Source: Candidatus Sodalis pierantonius str. SOPE
Lineage (GTDB): Bacteria > Pseudomonadota > Gammaproteobacteria > Enterobacterales > Enterobacteriaceae
DNA: 64,000 bases
Direction of reading: 5' to 3'
NCBI RefSeq assembly: GCF_000517405.1
Contig: NZ_CP006568.1
Span: forward strand, 2,418,001-2,482,000
Position numbers and translations under genes: made by a program. Numbering within the stretch: the stretch's first letter is position 1; each line of letters starts with the position of its first letter. A model generated the notes under the pieces. It ran no database searches. It was not told the DNA's origin and saw nothing but the letters and a program-made list of their open reading frames with translations. Shown here piece by piece: positions 1 to 9,590 of the stretch.

Positions 1-302
1 AGGGTAGGCAACTGGTAGAGGGTGGCTATCCTGTCGGAAATAATTTCTTGATGGGGAGAGAAACTGTCGTAGGGCAGGGTCTCCCAATCGGGTAGAGTAA
101 GGACCGGGTGACGGGTGAACTGCCGGATCTCATCATGCAGCCGCAGCGCGCTTTGCATGTCGGTAGCGATGAGCAACACCGGTCCCGGATAGCGGTCGAC
201 AATGGCGGCGCACTCTACGGCGCTGGCGGCGCCGGTAAGCTGACCCAGGGTCAGTTTTTTGCCGGTTTGGGTCGGTAAGGTATAACGATCGCGTTCTGAC
301 AT
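1..302 (-). CDS. mfd: Transcription-repair coupling factor Mfd, N-terminal part (runs off window)
   Basis: The reverse strand encodes about 100 residues beginning MSERDRYTLPTQTGKK and including DWETLPYDSFSPHQEI, which matches the start of enterobacterial Mfd. Mfd is a cytoplasmic ATP-dependent translocase that removes stalled RNA polymerase and recruits UvrA to lesions. Only the UvrB-like N-terminal module is visible; the RID, translocase and C-terminal modules lie beyond the left edge. The start ATG is at 300-302, matching the family start. It is divergent from lolC, as in E. coli, but ycfT is absent between them. No lesion is seen in the visible part. Confidence 0.9.
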   Translation of the reverse strand, partial: MSERDRYTLPTQTGKKLTLGQLTGAASAVECAAIVDRYPGPVLLIATDMQSALRLHDEIRQFTRHPVLTLPDWETLPYDSFSPHQEIISDRIATLYQLPT

Positions 303-511
303 AGCTAATGATAAATCTCTTTTCTCACATCACGGGGCCATCGCAGCACAGCCTGCGATAGAATGCCGCAGCGGCGGGGAAGATGGCTAAAAAATGCGCG
401 TTTTCAGGAATAAAAGCCGGCCGTTGCGGCGCTTAATGGTTCCATAATGCCATACGACCCTTTATTATCCTTGATCACTTTGCTTTCGCAACCGCATCCA
501 GACGGAAATCA

Positions 512-1714
512 ATGTATCAACCTGTCGTATTATATATTGGCCTGCGCTATATGCGTGGGCGGGCATCAGACCGCTTCGGTCGTTTTGTCTCCTGGCTCTC
601 CACCAGCGCCATCACGCTTGGCGTGATGGCGCTGGTGACGGTGTTATCGGTGATGAACGGTTTCGAGCGTGAACTGGAGAGCAATATCCTCGGATCGATG
701 CCCCAGGCGCTGTTGACTACCCCCGAGAGGCGGCTTGATCCTAAACGTATTCCGGCCTCGGTGCCAGATGCGCTTGCGGGGGTAACGCGCGTAGCGCCGC
801 TGACCACCGGCGATGTCGTGCTGCAAAGCGCGCGCAGCGTCGCGGTGGGCGTGATGCTCGGCGTCAATCCGGGGGATCCCGAACCGCTGTCGCATTATTT
901 GCTGGAGACCCGACAAGATGACCTGGTGGCCGGCCAATACCGGGTGATCCTGGGCGACGAACTGGCCGCCGCGCTCAGCGTGAAGCGCGGCGATGCGGTG
1001 CGGCTGATGGTGCCCGGGGCCAGCCAATTCACTCCGATGGGCCGTATTCCCAGCCAGCGTTTATTCACCGTGGCCGGCACCTTCGCCGCCAACAGCGAAG
1101 TCGATGGCTACCAACTGCTGGTCAATCAGCAGGATGCGTCGCGCCTGATGCGCTATCCCGCCGGCTACGTTACCGGCTGGCGCTTGTGGTTGCAGCAGCC
1201 GCTGGCGGTAGAAAGTTTGAGCACGCAGTCTTTGCCGGACGGCCTGGTGTGGCACGATTGGCGCGAACGCAAGGGGGAATTATTCCAGGCCGTGCGTATG
1301 GAAAAGAACATGATGGGCCTGCTGTTGAGCCTGATCGTCGCGGTGGCGGCGTTTAATATTATCACCTCGCTTGGACTGCTGGTGATGAAAAAACAGGCCG
1401 AGGTGGCGATATTACAGACCCAGGGTCTGACTCGCCGTCAGGTTATGCTGGTGTTTATCGCCCAGGGGGCCAGCGCCGGCGTTGTCGGCGCGTTGCTTGG
1501 CACCGGCCTCGGCGTTTTGCTGGCCAGTCAACTGAACCGTCTGATGCCGGCCCTCGGAGCGCTGCTTGACGGGGCCGCGCTGCCGGTGGCTATCGAACCG
1601 GTACAGGTGGCGGTCATCGCGCTGTCGGCCATGGCCGTAGCGCTGCTGTCCACGATTTATCCTTCCTGGCGCGCCGCCGCCGTTCATCCCGCTGAGGCTT
1701 TACGATATGAATGA
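512..1714 (+). CDS. lolC: Lipoprotein-releasing ABC transporter permease LolC
   Basis: Inner-membrane subunit of LolCDE, which extracts outer-membrane lipoproteins from the inner membrane and passes them to LolA. The 400 residues match the usual 399-400. There is one transmembrane helix near residues 28-48, a large periplasmic domain with the conserved stretch SQFTPMGRIPSQRLF, and three C-terminal helices after about residue 270 (MacB/FtsX-type fold). The start MYQPVVLYIGLRYMRGRA is the family start. It overlaps lolD by 8 bp, so the two are translationally coupled. It looks intact; LolCDE is essential in Gram-negatives. Confidence 0.97.
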   Translation: MYQPVVLYIGLRYMRGRASDRFGRFVSWLSTSAITLGVMALVTVLSVMNGFERELESNILGSMPQALLTTPERRLDPKRIPASVPDALAGVTRVAPLTTGDVVLQSARSVAVGVMLGVNPGDPEPLSHYLLETRQDDLVAGQYRVILGDELAAALSVKRGDAVRLMVPGASQFTPMGRIPSQRLFTVAGTFAANSEVDGYQLLVNQQDASRLMRYPAGYVTGWRLWLQQPLAVESLSTQSLPDGLVWHDWRERKGELFQAVRMEKNMMGLLLSLIVAVAAFNIITSLGLLVMKKQAEVAILQTQGLTRRQVMLVFIAQGASAGVVGALLGTGLGVLLASQLNRLMPALGALLDGAALPVAIEPVQVAVIALSAMAVALLSTIYPSWRAAAVHPAEALRYE

Positions 1715-2414
1715 TGCTCCTTTGTTACACTGTTCCCAACTCAGCAAACGTTATCAGGAAGGTAAGCTTTACACCGATGTATTGCGTAACGTGAGTTTCA
1801 CGCTGCAGCGCGGCGAAATGATGGCGATTGTCGGGAGTTCCGGTTCCGGTAAAAGCACGCTGTTACATCTGCTGGGCGGGCTGGATGAACCGACCGGCGG
1901 CGAGGTGATATTTGAAGGCCAGCCGCTGAATACGCTTTCTTCCGCCGCGCGCGCGCTGTTGCGCAACCGGCGGTTGGGTTTTATCTACCAGTTCCATCAT
2001 TTACTGCCCGATTTCACCGCGCTGGAAAATGTGGCGATGCCGCTTCTGATTGGCGGTAACCGCCCGGCCCAGGCGCAAGAGACGGCGCGGGAAATGCTGG
2101 CGGCGGTAGGGCTTGAGAAACGCGGCCACCACCGCCCGGCGGAACTGTCCGGCGGCGAGCGGCAGCGGGTGGCTATCGCGCGCGCGCTGGTGAATCATCC
2201 GGCGCTGGTGCTGGCCGACGAGCCCACCGGCAATCTGGATCAGCGCAATGCGGACAGTATTTTTGAACTGTTGGGCGAGCTGAATATGCGCCAGGGCACC
2301 GCCTTTTTGGTGGTGACTCACGATCTTCAACTGGCGAAGCGCCTGCACCGGCAGCTGGAAATGCGCGATGGCGCGCTGCAGGCCGAAGGCGCGCTGCTGG
2401 GAGCCGGGCAATGA
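1707..2414 (+). CDS. lolD: Lipoprotein-releasing ABC transporter ATPase LolD
   Basis: Cytoplasmic ATPase of LolCDE. The Walker A motif GSSGSGKST lies at residues 43-51, the ABC signature LSGGERQRV near 147, Walker B with the D-loop in LVLADEPTGNLD near 168, and the switch histidine in VVTHD. At 235 residues it matches the family (about 233). It overlaps lolC by 8 bp at its start and lolE by 4 bp (ATGA) at its end, giving a compact operon. No lesion is seen. Confidence 0.97.
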   Translation: MNDAPLLHCSQLSKRYQEGKLYTDVLRNVSFTLQRGEMMAIVGSSGSGKSTLLHLLGGLDEPTGGEVIFEGQPLNTLSSAARALLRNRRLGFIYQFHHLLPDFTALENVAMPLLIGGNRPAQAQETAREMLAAVGLEKRGHHRPAELSGGERQRVAIARALVNHPALVLADEPTGNLDQRNADSIFELLGELNMRQGTAFLVVTHDLQLAKRLHRQLEMRDGALQAEGALLGAGQ

Positions 2415-3655
2415 AGATGCCGCTGTCGTTGCAAATCGCGCTTCGCTTCAGCCGGGGGGGGCGGCGGGGCGGTATGGTGTCGTTGATTTCGGTCATCTCC
2501 ACCATCGGCATCGCGCTCGGGGTCGCGGTGCTGATTATCGGCCTGAGCGCCATGAACGGGTTCGAGCGTGAGTTGAACAACCGTATTTTGGCGGTGGTGC
2601 CCCATGGCGAGATCGAACCGGTGAATCCGCCGTTCGCCGACTGGCCGGCGGTGTTAAAACGTATTGAACAAGTGCCGGGCATCCTTGCTGCCGCGCCCTA
2701 TCTGAATTTTACCGGCCTGGTGGAGCGTGACGACAAGTTGCAGGCCATCCAGGTAAAAGGCGTCGACCCGGCGCTGGAACTTCGGCTCAGCGCGCTGCCG
2801 CGCTACGTAAAGGGTGATGCCTGGTCGCATTTTCAGGCCAGTCATCAGCAAATCATCGTTGGTAAAGGGGTGGCCGATACGCTGAAGGTCAAGTCCGGCG
2901 ACTGGCTGACGGTGATGATTCCCAACAGCGATCCCCAGATGAAGCTGTTACAGCCAAAACGTATTCGCTTGCAGGTCAGCGGGATTTTGGCGCTGAATGG
3001 CCAGCTGGATCACAGTTTTGCCATGGTACCGCTGGCGGACGCCCAGAACTATTTGCAGCGCGGTGAAGACGTCGGCGGCATCGCCATTAAGGTCAGCGAC
3101 GTTTTCAACGCCAATAAACTGGTGCGGGACGCGGGGGAGGTGACCAATGCTTATGTCAAAATCCGCAGCTGGATCGGCACCTACGGCTATATGTATCGCG
3201 ATATTCAGATGATCCGCGCCATTATGTACCTGGCGATGGTGTTGGTAATAGGCGTCGCCTGTTTCAATATCGTTTCCACGCTGGTGATGGCGGTTAAGGA
3301 TAAAAGCGCCGATATCGCGATTTTGCGCACCCTTGGGGCCAAAGACGGGCTGACCCGTGCTATTTTTATTTGGTATGGCTTGCTGGCGGGCTTGACCGGT
3401 AGCGTTATCGGCGCGGTGGGCGGCGTGTTGATGGCGCTCAACCTAACGACGCTTGTGAAGGGGCTTGAGCGTCTGCTGGGCCACCGGCTGCTGTCCGGGG
3501 ATATTTACTTTATCGATTTTCTGCCGACCGAGCTGCACTGGGTGAACGTCACCAGCGTGCTGGCCACGGCGCTGTTGCTCAGTCTGCTGGCGAGCTGGTA
3601 TCCGGCGCGGCGCGCAAGCCGCATCGATCCGGCCCGGGTATTGAGCGGTCAATGA
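2411..3655 (+). CDS. lolE: Lipoprotein-releasing ABC transporter permease LolE
   Basis: Second inner-membrane permease of LolCDE, paralogous to LolC. Its 414 residues are the family length. A transmembrane helix near 25-45 precedes a periplasmic domain, and three further helices follow after about residue 270, with the conserved RTLGAKDGLTRAIF coupling region facing LolD. It ends WYPARRASRIDPARVLSG, typical of LolE. In E. coli the next gene is nagK, but here cobB follows within about 20 nt, so nagK has been lost. Confidence 0.97.
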   Translation: MKMPLSLQIALRFSRGGRRGGMVSLISVISTIGIALGVAVLIIGLSAMNGFERELNNRILAVVPHGEIEPVNPPFADWPAVLKRIEQVPGILAAAPYLNFTGLVERDDKLQAIQVKGVDPALELRLSALPRYVKGDAWSHFQASHQQIIVGKGVADTLKVKSGDWLTVMIPNSDPQMKLLQPKRIRLQVSGILALNGQLDHSFAMVPLADAQNYLQRGEDVGGIAIKVSDVFNANKLVRDAGEVTNAYVKIRSWIGTYGYMYRDIQMIRAIMYLAMVLVIGVACFNIVSTLVMAVKDKSADIAILRTLGAKDGLTRAIFIWYGLLAGLTGSVIGAVGGVLMALNLTTLVKGLERLLGHRLLSGDIYFIDFLPTELHWVNVTSVLATALLLSLLASWYPARRASRIDPARVLSGQ

Positions 3656-3677
3656 GGCCGCATAAGGAACAGTGCGC

Positions 3678-4508
3678 ATGCGTATTCATCGTCGGTTAAT
3701 CCGGTTTCGCAAAAGTAAAAGATTACGGCAGCAACGCCTGCGCGCCCGTATTTTTCACCGGGACTTACTAGCGGTGACCAAAATGAAAAAACCTTTTGTT
3801 GTGGTGCTTACGGGCGCGGGTATTTCCGCGGAGTCGGGCATTCGCACTTTCCGGGCCGAAGACGGGTTATGTGAGGAGCATCGGGTGGAAGATGTCGCCA
3901 CCCCCGAAGGGTTTGCCCGCAACCCCGCGCTGGTGCAGGCGTTTTATAACGCCCGCCGGCGTCAGCTGTTGCAGCCGGAGATCGCGCCCAATCCCGCGCA
4001 TTTGGCGCTGGCTGAACTGGAGCAGATGCTGGGCGATAATTTTCTGCTCATTATGCAAAATATCGATAATCTGCACGAACGCGCTGGTAACCGGCGTATC
4101 ATCCATATGCACGGTGAATTGCTAAAGGTGCGCTGCAGCCAAAGCGGCCAGATCCTCGAGTGGCGTGACGACGTCACCGAGGCTGATCGCTGCCATTGCT
4201 GCCAGTTTCCCGCCGTGCTGCGTCCCCATGTGGTCTGATTTGGCGAAATGCCGCTCGGGATGGACGATATCTACCATGCCCTGGCGCGCGCCGATTATTT
4301 TCTGGCGATTGGCACCTCGGGCCACGTCTACCCGGCCGCTGGCTTTGTTCACGAGGCACCTCTTTGCGGCGCCCGCACCGTCGAACTGAATCTGGCGCCG
4401 AGCCAGGTGGAAAGCCAGTTCGAGGAAAAATACTATGGCCCGGCCAGCCGCTGTGTGCCGCAGTGGACCCGCGAGTTTATCGACGGTTTCATCGCCCAGC
4501 GCGGCTGA
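3678..4508 (+). pseudogene. cobB: NAD-dependent protein deacylase CobB (long form), interrupted by an in-frame TGA
   Basis: Sirtuin-family lysine deacylase that controls enzymes such as acetyl-CoA synthetase. The Rossmann motif TGAGISAESG and the catalytic region NIDNLHERAG...HMHGE are present. The N-terminal basic stretch RRLIRFRKSKRLRQQR matches the extension of the long CobB isoform. ATG 3678 is preferred over GTG 3672 because AAGGAAC sits at the right distance. Codon 4236-4238 is TGA where the family has Trp (RPHVVWFGEMPLG), and the same frame stays open to 4508. A second conserved Trp is Cys (GLCEEH). Most likely a young pseudogene making a protein cut at about 186 residues. UGA readthrough cannot be excluded from sequence. 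Confidence 0.9.
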
Positions 4509-4610
4509 GCCGTCGGTTTTGCTCTCTTCAGGCATAAAACTGACCTGACACAATATTTTCCAGCGCGTCGCTGGTCATAATGGGCCGTGGCGAAGAGACA
4601 GGCGGAAACA

Positions 4611-5873
4611 ATGAATAAATTACTCGATCGTTTTTTACATTACGTATCTTTTGATACCCAGTCCAAGCCCGGCGTAAAGCATGTGCCCAGTACCGACGGT
4701 CAATGGAAGCTGGCCCGCGCGCTGCAAGATGAGCTTGCCGCGCTGGGGCTTGCGGATATTACGCTTAGCGATCATGGCTGCCTGATGGCGACTTTGCCGT
4801 CCAATGTGTCCTGGCCGGTGCCGGTTGTCGGCTTTATCGCGCATATGGATACCGCGCCGGATTTCACCGGTAAAAACGTCAATCCGCAAATCGTGGAACA
4901 GTATCGCGGCGGCGATATTGCTCTCGGCAATGGCGATGAGGTCCTTTCGCCGGTCATGTTCCCGGTGCTGCATAATTTGATTGGCCATACGCTTATCACC
5001 ACCGATGGCAAAACGCTGCTGGGCGCCGACGACAAAGCGGGGCTGGCGGAGATCGTCACCGCGATAGTGCGGCTCAAGGAGCAGAGCATTCCTCACGGCA
5101 CGATCCGCATCGCGTTTACGCCGGACGAGGAAGTGGGCAAGGGGACGCAATTTTTCGATATCGAGCGCTTCGGCGCCGAATGGGCCTACACCCTGGACGG
5201 CAGCGATGTCGGCGAGCTGGAGTATGAAAATTTCAACGCCGCCTCGGTGACGGTGAAGATCGTCGGCAATAATGTGCATCCGGGCACCGCCAAAGGGGTG
5301 ATGGTAAACGCGCTGTCGCTGGCCACCCGCTATCATCAGATGATGCCCGCTGCGGAAAGCCCGGAGGCGACCTCCGGCTATGAGGGGTTCTATCACCTCA
5401 ATACGATGAAAGGCAGCGTGGATAAGGTGGAAATGCACTATATCGTGCGTGATTTTGACCGCCAGCGGTTTGAAGCGCGTAAGCAGTTCATGATAACCAG
5501 CGCCGAGACGCTGGGGAAAGGGCTGCATCCGGATTGCTATATTGAGCTGACTATTGAGGACAGCTATTACAATATGCATGAACATGTCGCCAATCACCCC
5601 CATATCATCGAGCTGGCGCGGCAGGCGATGGTGGACTGCGGCGTCGAGCCGGTCATCAAGCCCATCCGCGGCGGTACCGATGGCGCCCAGCTCTCCTGGC
5701 GCGGTTTGCCCTGCCCGAATCTGTTTACCGGCGGCTATAACTACCACGGCAAACATGAATTTGCCTCGCAGGACGTGATGGAGAAAGCGGTGCAGGTGAT
5801 AACTCGCCTTGCCGCGTTAACGGCACTCCGGGCTAAAGGCGCGCATGCCAAGCCCGCGCCGGCGGCGGAGTAA
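4611..5873 (+). CDS. pepT: Peptidase T (tripeptide aminopeptidase)
   Basis: Cytoplasmic M20B metallopeptidase that removes N-terminal residues from tripeptides. Metal-site motifs are visible: HMDTAPD, GADDKAG, the catalytic pair in TPDEEVGKG, and the late GKHEF histidine. The start MNKLLDRFLHYVSFDTQS matches the family start, so ATG 4611 is chosen over the upstream in-frame GTG 4587. The protein is 420 residues against about 408, with a slightly longer Ala/Pro-rich tail. potABCD, which lies between cobB and pepT in E. coli, is missing; only about 100 bp separate the genes. Confidence 0.95.
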   Translation: MNKLLDRFLHYVSFDTQSKPGVKHVPSTDGQWKLARALQDELAALGLADITLSDHGCLMATLPSNVSWPVPVVGFIAHMDTAPDFTGKNVNPQIVEQYRGGDIALGNGDEVLSPVMFPVLHNLIGHTLITTDGKTLLGADDKAGLAEIVTAIVRLKEQSIPHGTIRIAFTPDEEVGKGTQFFDIERFGAEWAYTLDGSDVGELEYENFNAASVTVKIVGNNVHPGTAKGVMVNALSLATRYHQMMPAAESPEATSGYEGFYHLNTMKGSVDKVEMHYIVRDFDRQRFEARKQFMITSAETLGKGLHPDCYIELTIEDSYYNMHEHVANHPHIIELARQAMVDCGVEPVIKPIRGGTDGAQLSWRGLPCPNLFTGGYNYHGKHEFASQDVMEKAVQVITRLAALTALRAKGAHAKPAPAAE

Positions 5874-6054
5874 CGGGTGATGCCGTTCGCACAACGGAGG
5901 GCATGACTGCCCCGTCGCGGCGCCCGGCGAGCGCGTGATTTACTCGCCTAGTGATGGTGTGTGGTGGCAATCTCACCCAGGGCGAGGCGGCGATGGCTGC
6001 TCGCGCATCGCTCTCGGGGCCGCCCACCGCATCGGAAACGCGACATGCCCCAGG

Positions 6055-6084
6055 CAAAAACACCCCCCGCCGGGTAGCGGGGGC
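6055..6084 (-). terminator. Rho-independent terminator after roxA
   Basis: A 7-bp G+C stem (CCCCCGC at 6064-6070, GCGGGGG at 6077-6083) with a 6-nt loop. Read on the minus strand it is followed by GTGTTTTTG, a U-tract placed to end the roxA transcript. The U-tract strand assigns it to roxA rather than the convergent pepT. Confidence 0.75.
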
Positions 6085-6113
6085 CTGAAGGGGCGTCTCA
6101 GCCGCCGGGGAGA

Positions 6114-7232
6114 TCAGTTTTTAAAATACCAATAGCCGCTATTAATCAGGCCCGCCAGCAGCGCCAAGAACGAAGGATCCTCCAGCGCGTCGCCTAACTG
6201 TTCCCGACTGATGTCGTAACGTGCGGCAAGCGCGGCGGCGGCACGGTGTGGCGTCACAATCTTTTCGCCGTTGACGTAGCTGTCATCGCCGACCCGCAGC
6301 ACCCGCAGCCCGCCGACGCGAAACAGGCTTTCGCCCTGATTGAGCAAATCATAGATTTCTCCGGCCTGATAGGGCGGCTCGAGCGGCGCCAAATCCAGCT
6401 CATGGCGCGATTGGGAAATAAATTCGCCAAACCATTGATTGAATTGATCGGGCTGCTGCATCAGCGCCATCATCATGGCGCGCAGCGCATCGACTTCCGC
6501 CGGCAGGATATGGGCGGGATCGTCGAGCGACGGGATCGCCGGATCGCTGTAGCGTTGGCCGCCCAGTTCCTGGGCCAGCACATAATCGGCAAAACCGCTT
6601 ACCAGCTCGCGGCTGCTCTGCGCCCGGAAGCCAACGGAATAATTCAGCGCGTTCTCCAGCGCATAGCCTTCATGGGGGAAGCCGGGCGGAATATATAGCA
6701 TATCGCCGGGCTCCATTTGTTCGTCGATAATCGCCTCAAAGGGCTCGACCTGTAGCAAATCGGGATGGGGACAGTGCTGTTTCAGCGGGATTTTATCGCC
6801 GACGCGCCAGTGCCGGCGGCCCTGGCCTTGAATAATAAACACATCATATTGATCGAGATGAGGGCCGACGCCGCCGCCGGGAACCGAAAACGAAATCATT
6901 AGATCGTCTATGCGCCAGTCAGGCAAGCGACGGAAGGGCTGCATGAGCGCCGCCGAGGGTTCGTGCCAGTGATCGACCGCCTGTACCAGCAGCGACCAGT
7001 TGTGGTCCCCCAACTGATCGTAGCTGGCAAAGGGACCATGGCTCACCTACCAAACGCCATCGTCATGGCTGACCAGACGGCTGTCCACTTCGGCTTCCAT
7101 GGCCAGGCCGGCCAGTTCGTCAGGCGACAGCGGATCGACGAAGTCGCGAAATGCGCGTTTAATGATTACCGGGCGTTTCTGCCAGTAGCGTTGTAGAAAG
7201 TCGTTCCAGTCCAACTCAAGTTGATAATCCAT
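6114..7232 (-). pseudogene. roxA: Ribosomal oxygenase RoxA (YcfD), interrupted by an in-frame TAG
   Basis: JmjC-type 2-oxoglutarate/Fe(II) oxygenase that hydroxylates an arginine of ribosomal protein L16. The HxD iron ligand in HLDQYDVF and the distal histidine in PHEGYALE are visible, followed by the C-terminal winged domain. Codon 62 (7047-7049) is TAG where relatives have Gln in KWQVSHGPF; reading continues in the same frame to 6114. The total of about 372 residues equals the family length, so this is a single C-to-T nonsense mutation in an otherwise complete gene. Internal initiation at Met 7046 would lack the start of the fold. Called a pseudogene. Confidence 0.9.
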
Positions 7233-7344
7233 AGCCTGATTCCAGCGCGGGAGAAATTAGAGGAATTATAACGGATAGCAGCGGCGCAGGCCGGAGATTT
7301 TTACCCGCGCTGCGCCAAACGGGATGGGGCGCCCATAACCGGCC

Positions 7345-8811
7345 TTAATCGTCTTCGGGCTGCGTACCCTGCTGCTTGAAGATGACCTCCACCAGCGCCC
7401 CGCCGAGGGCGCTTTCGCCAATCACAATATCGCCGTCGTACTGCTCAAGAATTTCCGCCGCCACCGAGAGCCCCAGACCTTGGCCGGGACGCAGCGTATC
7501 GGCGCGCTGACCGCGCTGGAAGATAAGGGTGCGCTTGGACTCCGGGATGCCCGGGCCGTCATCTTCGATAATAATATGTAGCGCGCTTTCCCTTTCGCGG
7601 GCGCTAACCTCGACAAATTCCAGGCAATATTTGCAGGCGTTGTCCAGAATATTACCCATCACCTCCATAAAGTCGTTTTTCTCGCCAATAAACGTCAACT
7701 CCGGCGAAATATCCAGCGACAGGGAAACCCCTTTGCGTTGATAAACTTTGTTGAGGGCCGAGCACAGGCTATCGAGCAGCGGCGGCACGGAATGCAGCTC
7801 GCGGCTCAGGACATTATGATCCGAGTGGACGGTGGCGCGGTGCAGGTAATAGCCGATTTGCTGGGAAATGCGGCTGATTTGCTCCAGCATAATCGGTTCC
7901 GCCATTTCAATATTGGTGTCGCGATCGGTGCGCAGGGAACGCAGCGTGGTTTGCAGCACCGCCAGCGGCGTTTTCAGACTGTGGGTCAAATCAGACAGGG
8001 TGGAGCGGTACTTCTGGTAGCGCTGGCGTTCGTTATTCAGCAAAATATTTAAATTGCGCACCAGGATATCCAGTTCGCGCGGCGGGTTCTCATCCAGACG
8101 TTCCCGTTCACCGACCTCCAGCTCGCGCACCTGCCTGACCAGATCTTTTATAGGGCGCAGGCTCCAGTGTGCCGCCAGCCACAGCAGCGGCACCACCAGC
8201 AGGAGATTGGCCAGCAGAACATAGCTGAACCATTCCCAAACGAGATCGGTGCGCTGCAGCTCATGGGGAATGGTATCGACGACCACTATGGTCAGCGGCG
8301 GCAGGCGGCCGGTCGCCGGATAGCGGTTGACCGCAACGGAATGGGTCAGGGCATTATCGTCGCTGCTGTCGAACTCTTTGAGCCGCACCTGGGCGCTGGG
8401 GTTGTTACCCACCACCGCGCTGCTGGTGCGCATATCGGTATCGAGCTCGAAATAGCCGGTCTTGGTCAGCCAGTCCTGCTGCAGGCGAGACTCCAGCGCC
8501 GGCACATAACGCTGGCGCCAGAGTATATGGCCATTTTCATCATAAATCAGCACCAGCGCGGCGAAGTTGATATCGATATTCGGCGGCACGGCTATCGACA
8601 GTTTGTTGTCCTTCCACTGCGCCAGACTGAAAAAGAGATTACTTTCGCCCCGCAGCAGGCGGAATGACGTTTTATCAAAGCTGACGCTGTAGCCAATGAC
8701 GGCCACCATGCCGTAGCACAGAGAGAGCGCCAGAACTACGCAGGCTGCAGCCAGCAAAAATCTGACGCGCAGGGAAAACGGTTTTTTGTGGCGAAACGGA
8801 AATAGGGTCAT
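7345..8811 (-). CDS. phoQ: Sensor histidine kinase PhoQ
   Basis: Inner-membrane sensor of the PhoPQ system, responding to low Mg2+, acid pH and cationic peptides in relatives. There is one transmembrane helix near 20-40, a periplasmic PAS-like domain to about 190, a second helix near 195-215, then HAMP, the dimerisation histidine in DLTHSLKTPLAVLQ (near 279), and ATPase boxes NILDNACKYC, DDGPGIP and GQGLGLS. The length of 488 is normal. The membrane-facing acidic patch, five or more acids in a row in E. coli, is here FDSSDDNA (residues 147-154). Weakened Mg2+ and peptide sensing has been reported for Sodalis PhoQ; whether it applies here is inferred. Confidence 0.95.
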   Translation of the reverse strand: MTLFPFRHKKPFSLRVRFLLAAACVVLALSLCYGMVAVIGYSVSFDKTSFRLLRGESNLFFSLAQWKDNKLSIAVPPNIDINFAALVLIYDENGHILWRQRYVPALESRLQQDWLTKTGYFELDTDMRTSSAVVGNNPSAQVRLKEFDSSDDNALTHSVAVNRYPATGRLPPLTIVVVDTIPHELQRTDLVWEWFSYVLLANLLLVVPLLWLAAHWSLRPIKDLVRQVRELEVGERERLDENPPRELDILVRNLNILLNNERQRYQKYRSTLSDLTHSLKTPLAVLQTTLRSLRTDRDTNIEMAEPIMLEQISRISQQIGYYLHRATVHSDHNVLSRELHSVPPLLDSLCSALNKVYQRKGVSLSLDISPELTFIGEKNDFMEVMGNILDNACKYCLEFVEVSARERESALHIIIEDDGPGIPESKRTLIFQRGQRADTLRPGQGLGLSVAAEILEQYDGDIVIGESALGGALVEVIFKQQGTQPEDD

Positions 8812-8816
8812 AGAGC

Positions 8817-9488
8817 CTAGTTAACATCAAAACGGTAGCCCTGACCGCGAATTGTGGTGATCACTTCATGCGGGTAATTGGCCTGCATCTTTTTCCGTAG
8901 ACGACCCATTAACACGTCGATGGTGTGACTCTCGCGCAATTCAGCGTCGGGATAAAGTTGCAGCATCAGCGAATCCTTGCTGACGACTTTGCCGGCGTTG
9001 CGTATCAATGTCTCAACTATAGTATATTCAAACGCGGTGAGCCTGATATTAACCTCGTTAATCATGAGCTCACGGCGCGAAAGGTCAATGAGGAAGGGCG
9101 GCAGCTCGATGACCTGCGACGCCAGACCGCTGTTGCGGCGCATCAACGCCTGCATGCGCGCCACGACCTCTTCCAAATGAAACGGTTTAGTGACATAGTC
9201 GTCGGCGCCAGCTTCCAGCACCGTGACTTTATCCTGCCAGCCTTCGCGGGCGGTGAGCACCAGCAGGGGAATTTTCACCTGATGGCTGCGCCAGCGGCGA
9301 ATAAGGTTGAGACCGTCCTCATCCGGTAGGCCTAGATCAACAATAGCGATATCGGGTGGATGCTCATTTAGAAAGTAGTCCGCCTCCCTGGCGTCCGCTG
9401 CGGCATCCACCTGGTGCCCCATTTCACGCATCTGTACCGTCAGATGATGACGAAGAAGAGAATTATCTTCTATTACCAGAACTCGCAT
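8817..9488 (-). CDS. phoP: Response regulator PhoP
   Basis: OmpR/PhoB-family activator. The receiver domain has acidic residues in VIEDN, phospho-acceptor D51 (AIVDLGLPDEDGL), the switch threonine in VLTARE and Lys in YVTKPF. The winged-helix DNA-binding domain spans about 125-223. At 223 residues it matches the family. phoQ starts 5 nt downstream, giving an operon. A PhoP box with a correctly spaced -10 lies upstream at 9591-9625, so autoregulation should be retained. Confidence 0.97.
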   Translation of the reverse strand: MRVLVIEDNSLLRHHLTVQMREMGHQVDAAADAREADYFLNEHPPDIAIVDLGLPDEDGLNLIRRWRSHQVKIPLLVLTAREGWQDKVTVLEAGADDYVTKPFHLEEVVARMQALMRRNSGLASQVIELPPFLIDLSRRELMINEVNIRLTAFEYTIVETLIRNAGKVVSKDSLMLQLYPDAELRESHTIDVLMGRLRKKMQANYPHEVITTIRGQGYRFDVN

Positions 9489-9590
9489 CGCAGCTCCTAA
9501 ATAAAATCACTCTTAACGGATCCGGTGGCGCAATCCGTCTTGCTTAAGCGGTTATCCTCCCGGCTGGGAAGGAATATCTTACCGGATAAG

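Noticed and set aside
4236..4238. In-frame TGA of cobB as a selenocysteine codon
   Set aside because: Relatives have Trp at this position and no hairpin suited to a bacterial SECIS was evident; a nonsense mutation is simpler.
4635..5756. 373-codon open frame antisense to pepT
   Set aside because: Shadow of a high-GC gene: composition rich in His/Arg/Gln, no motif, and pepT on the other strand is clearly real.
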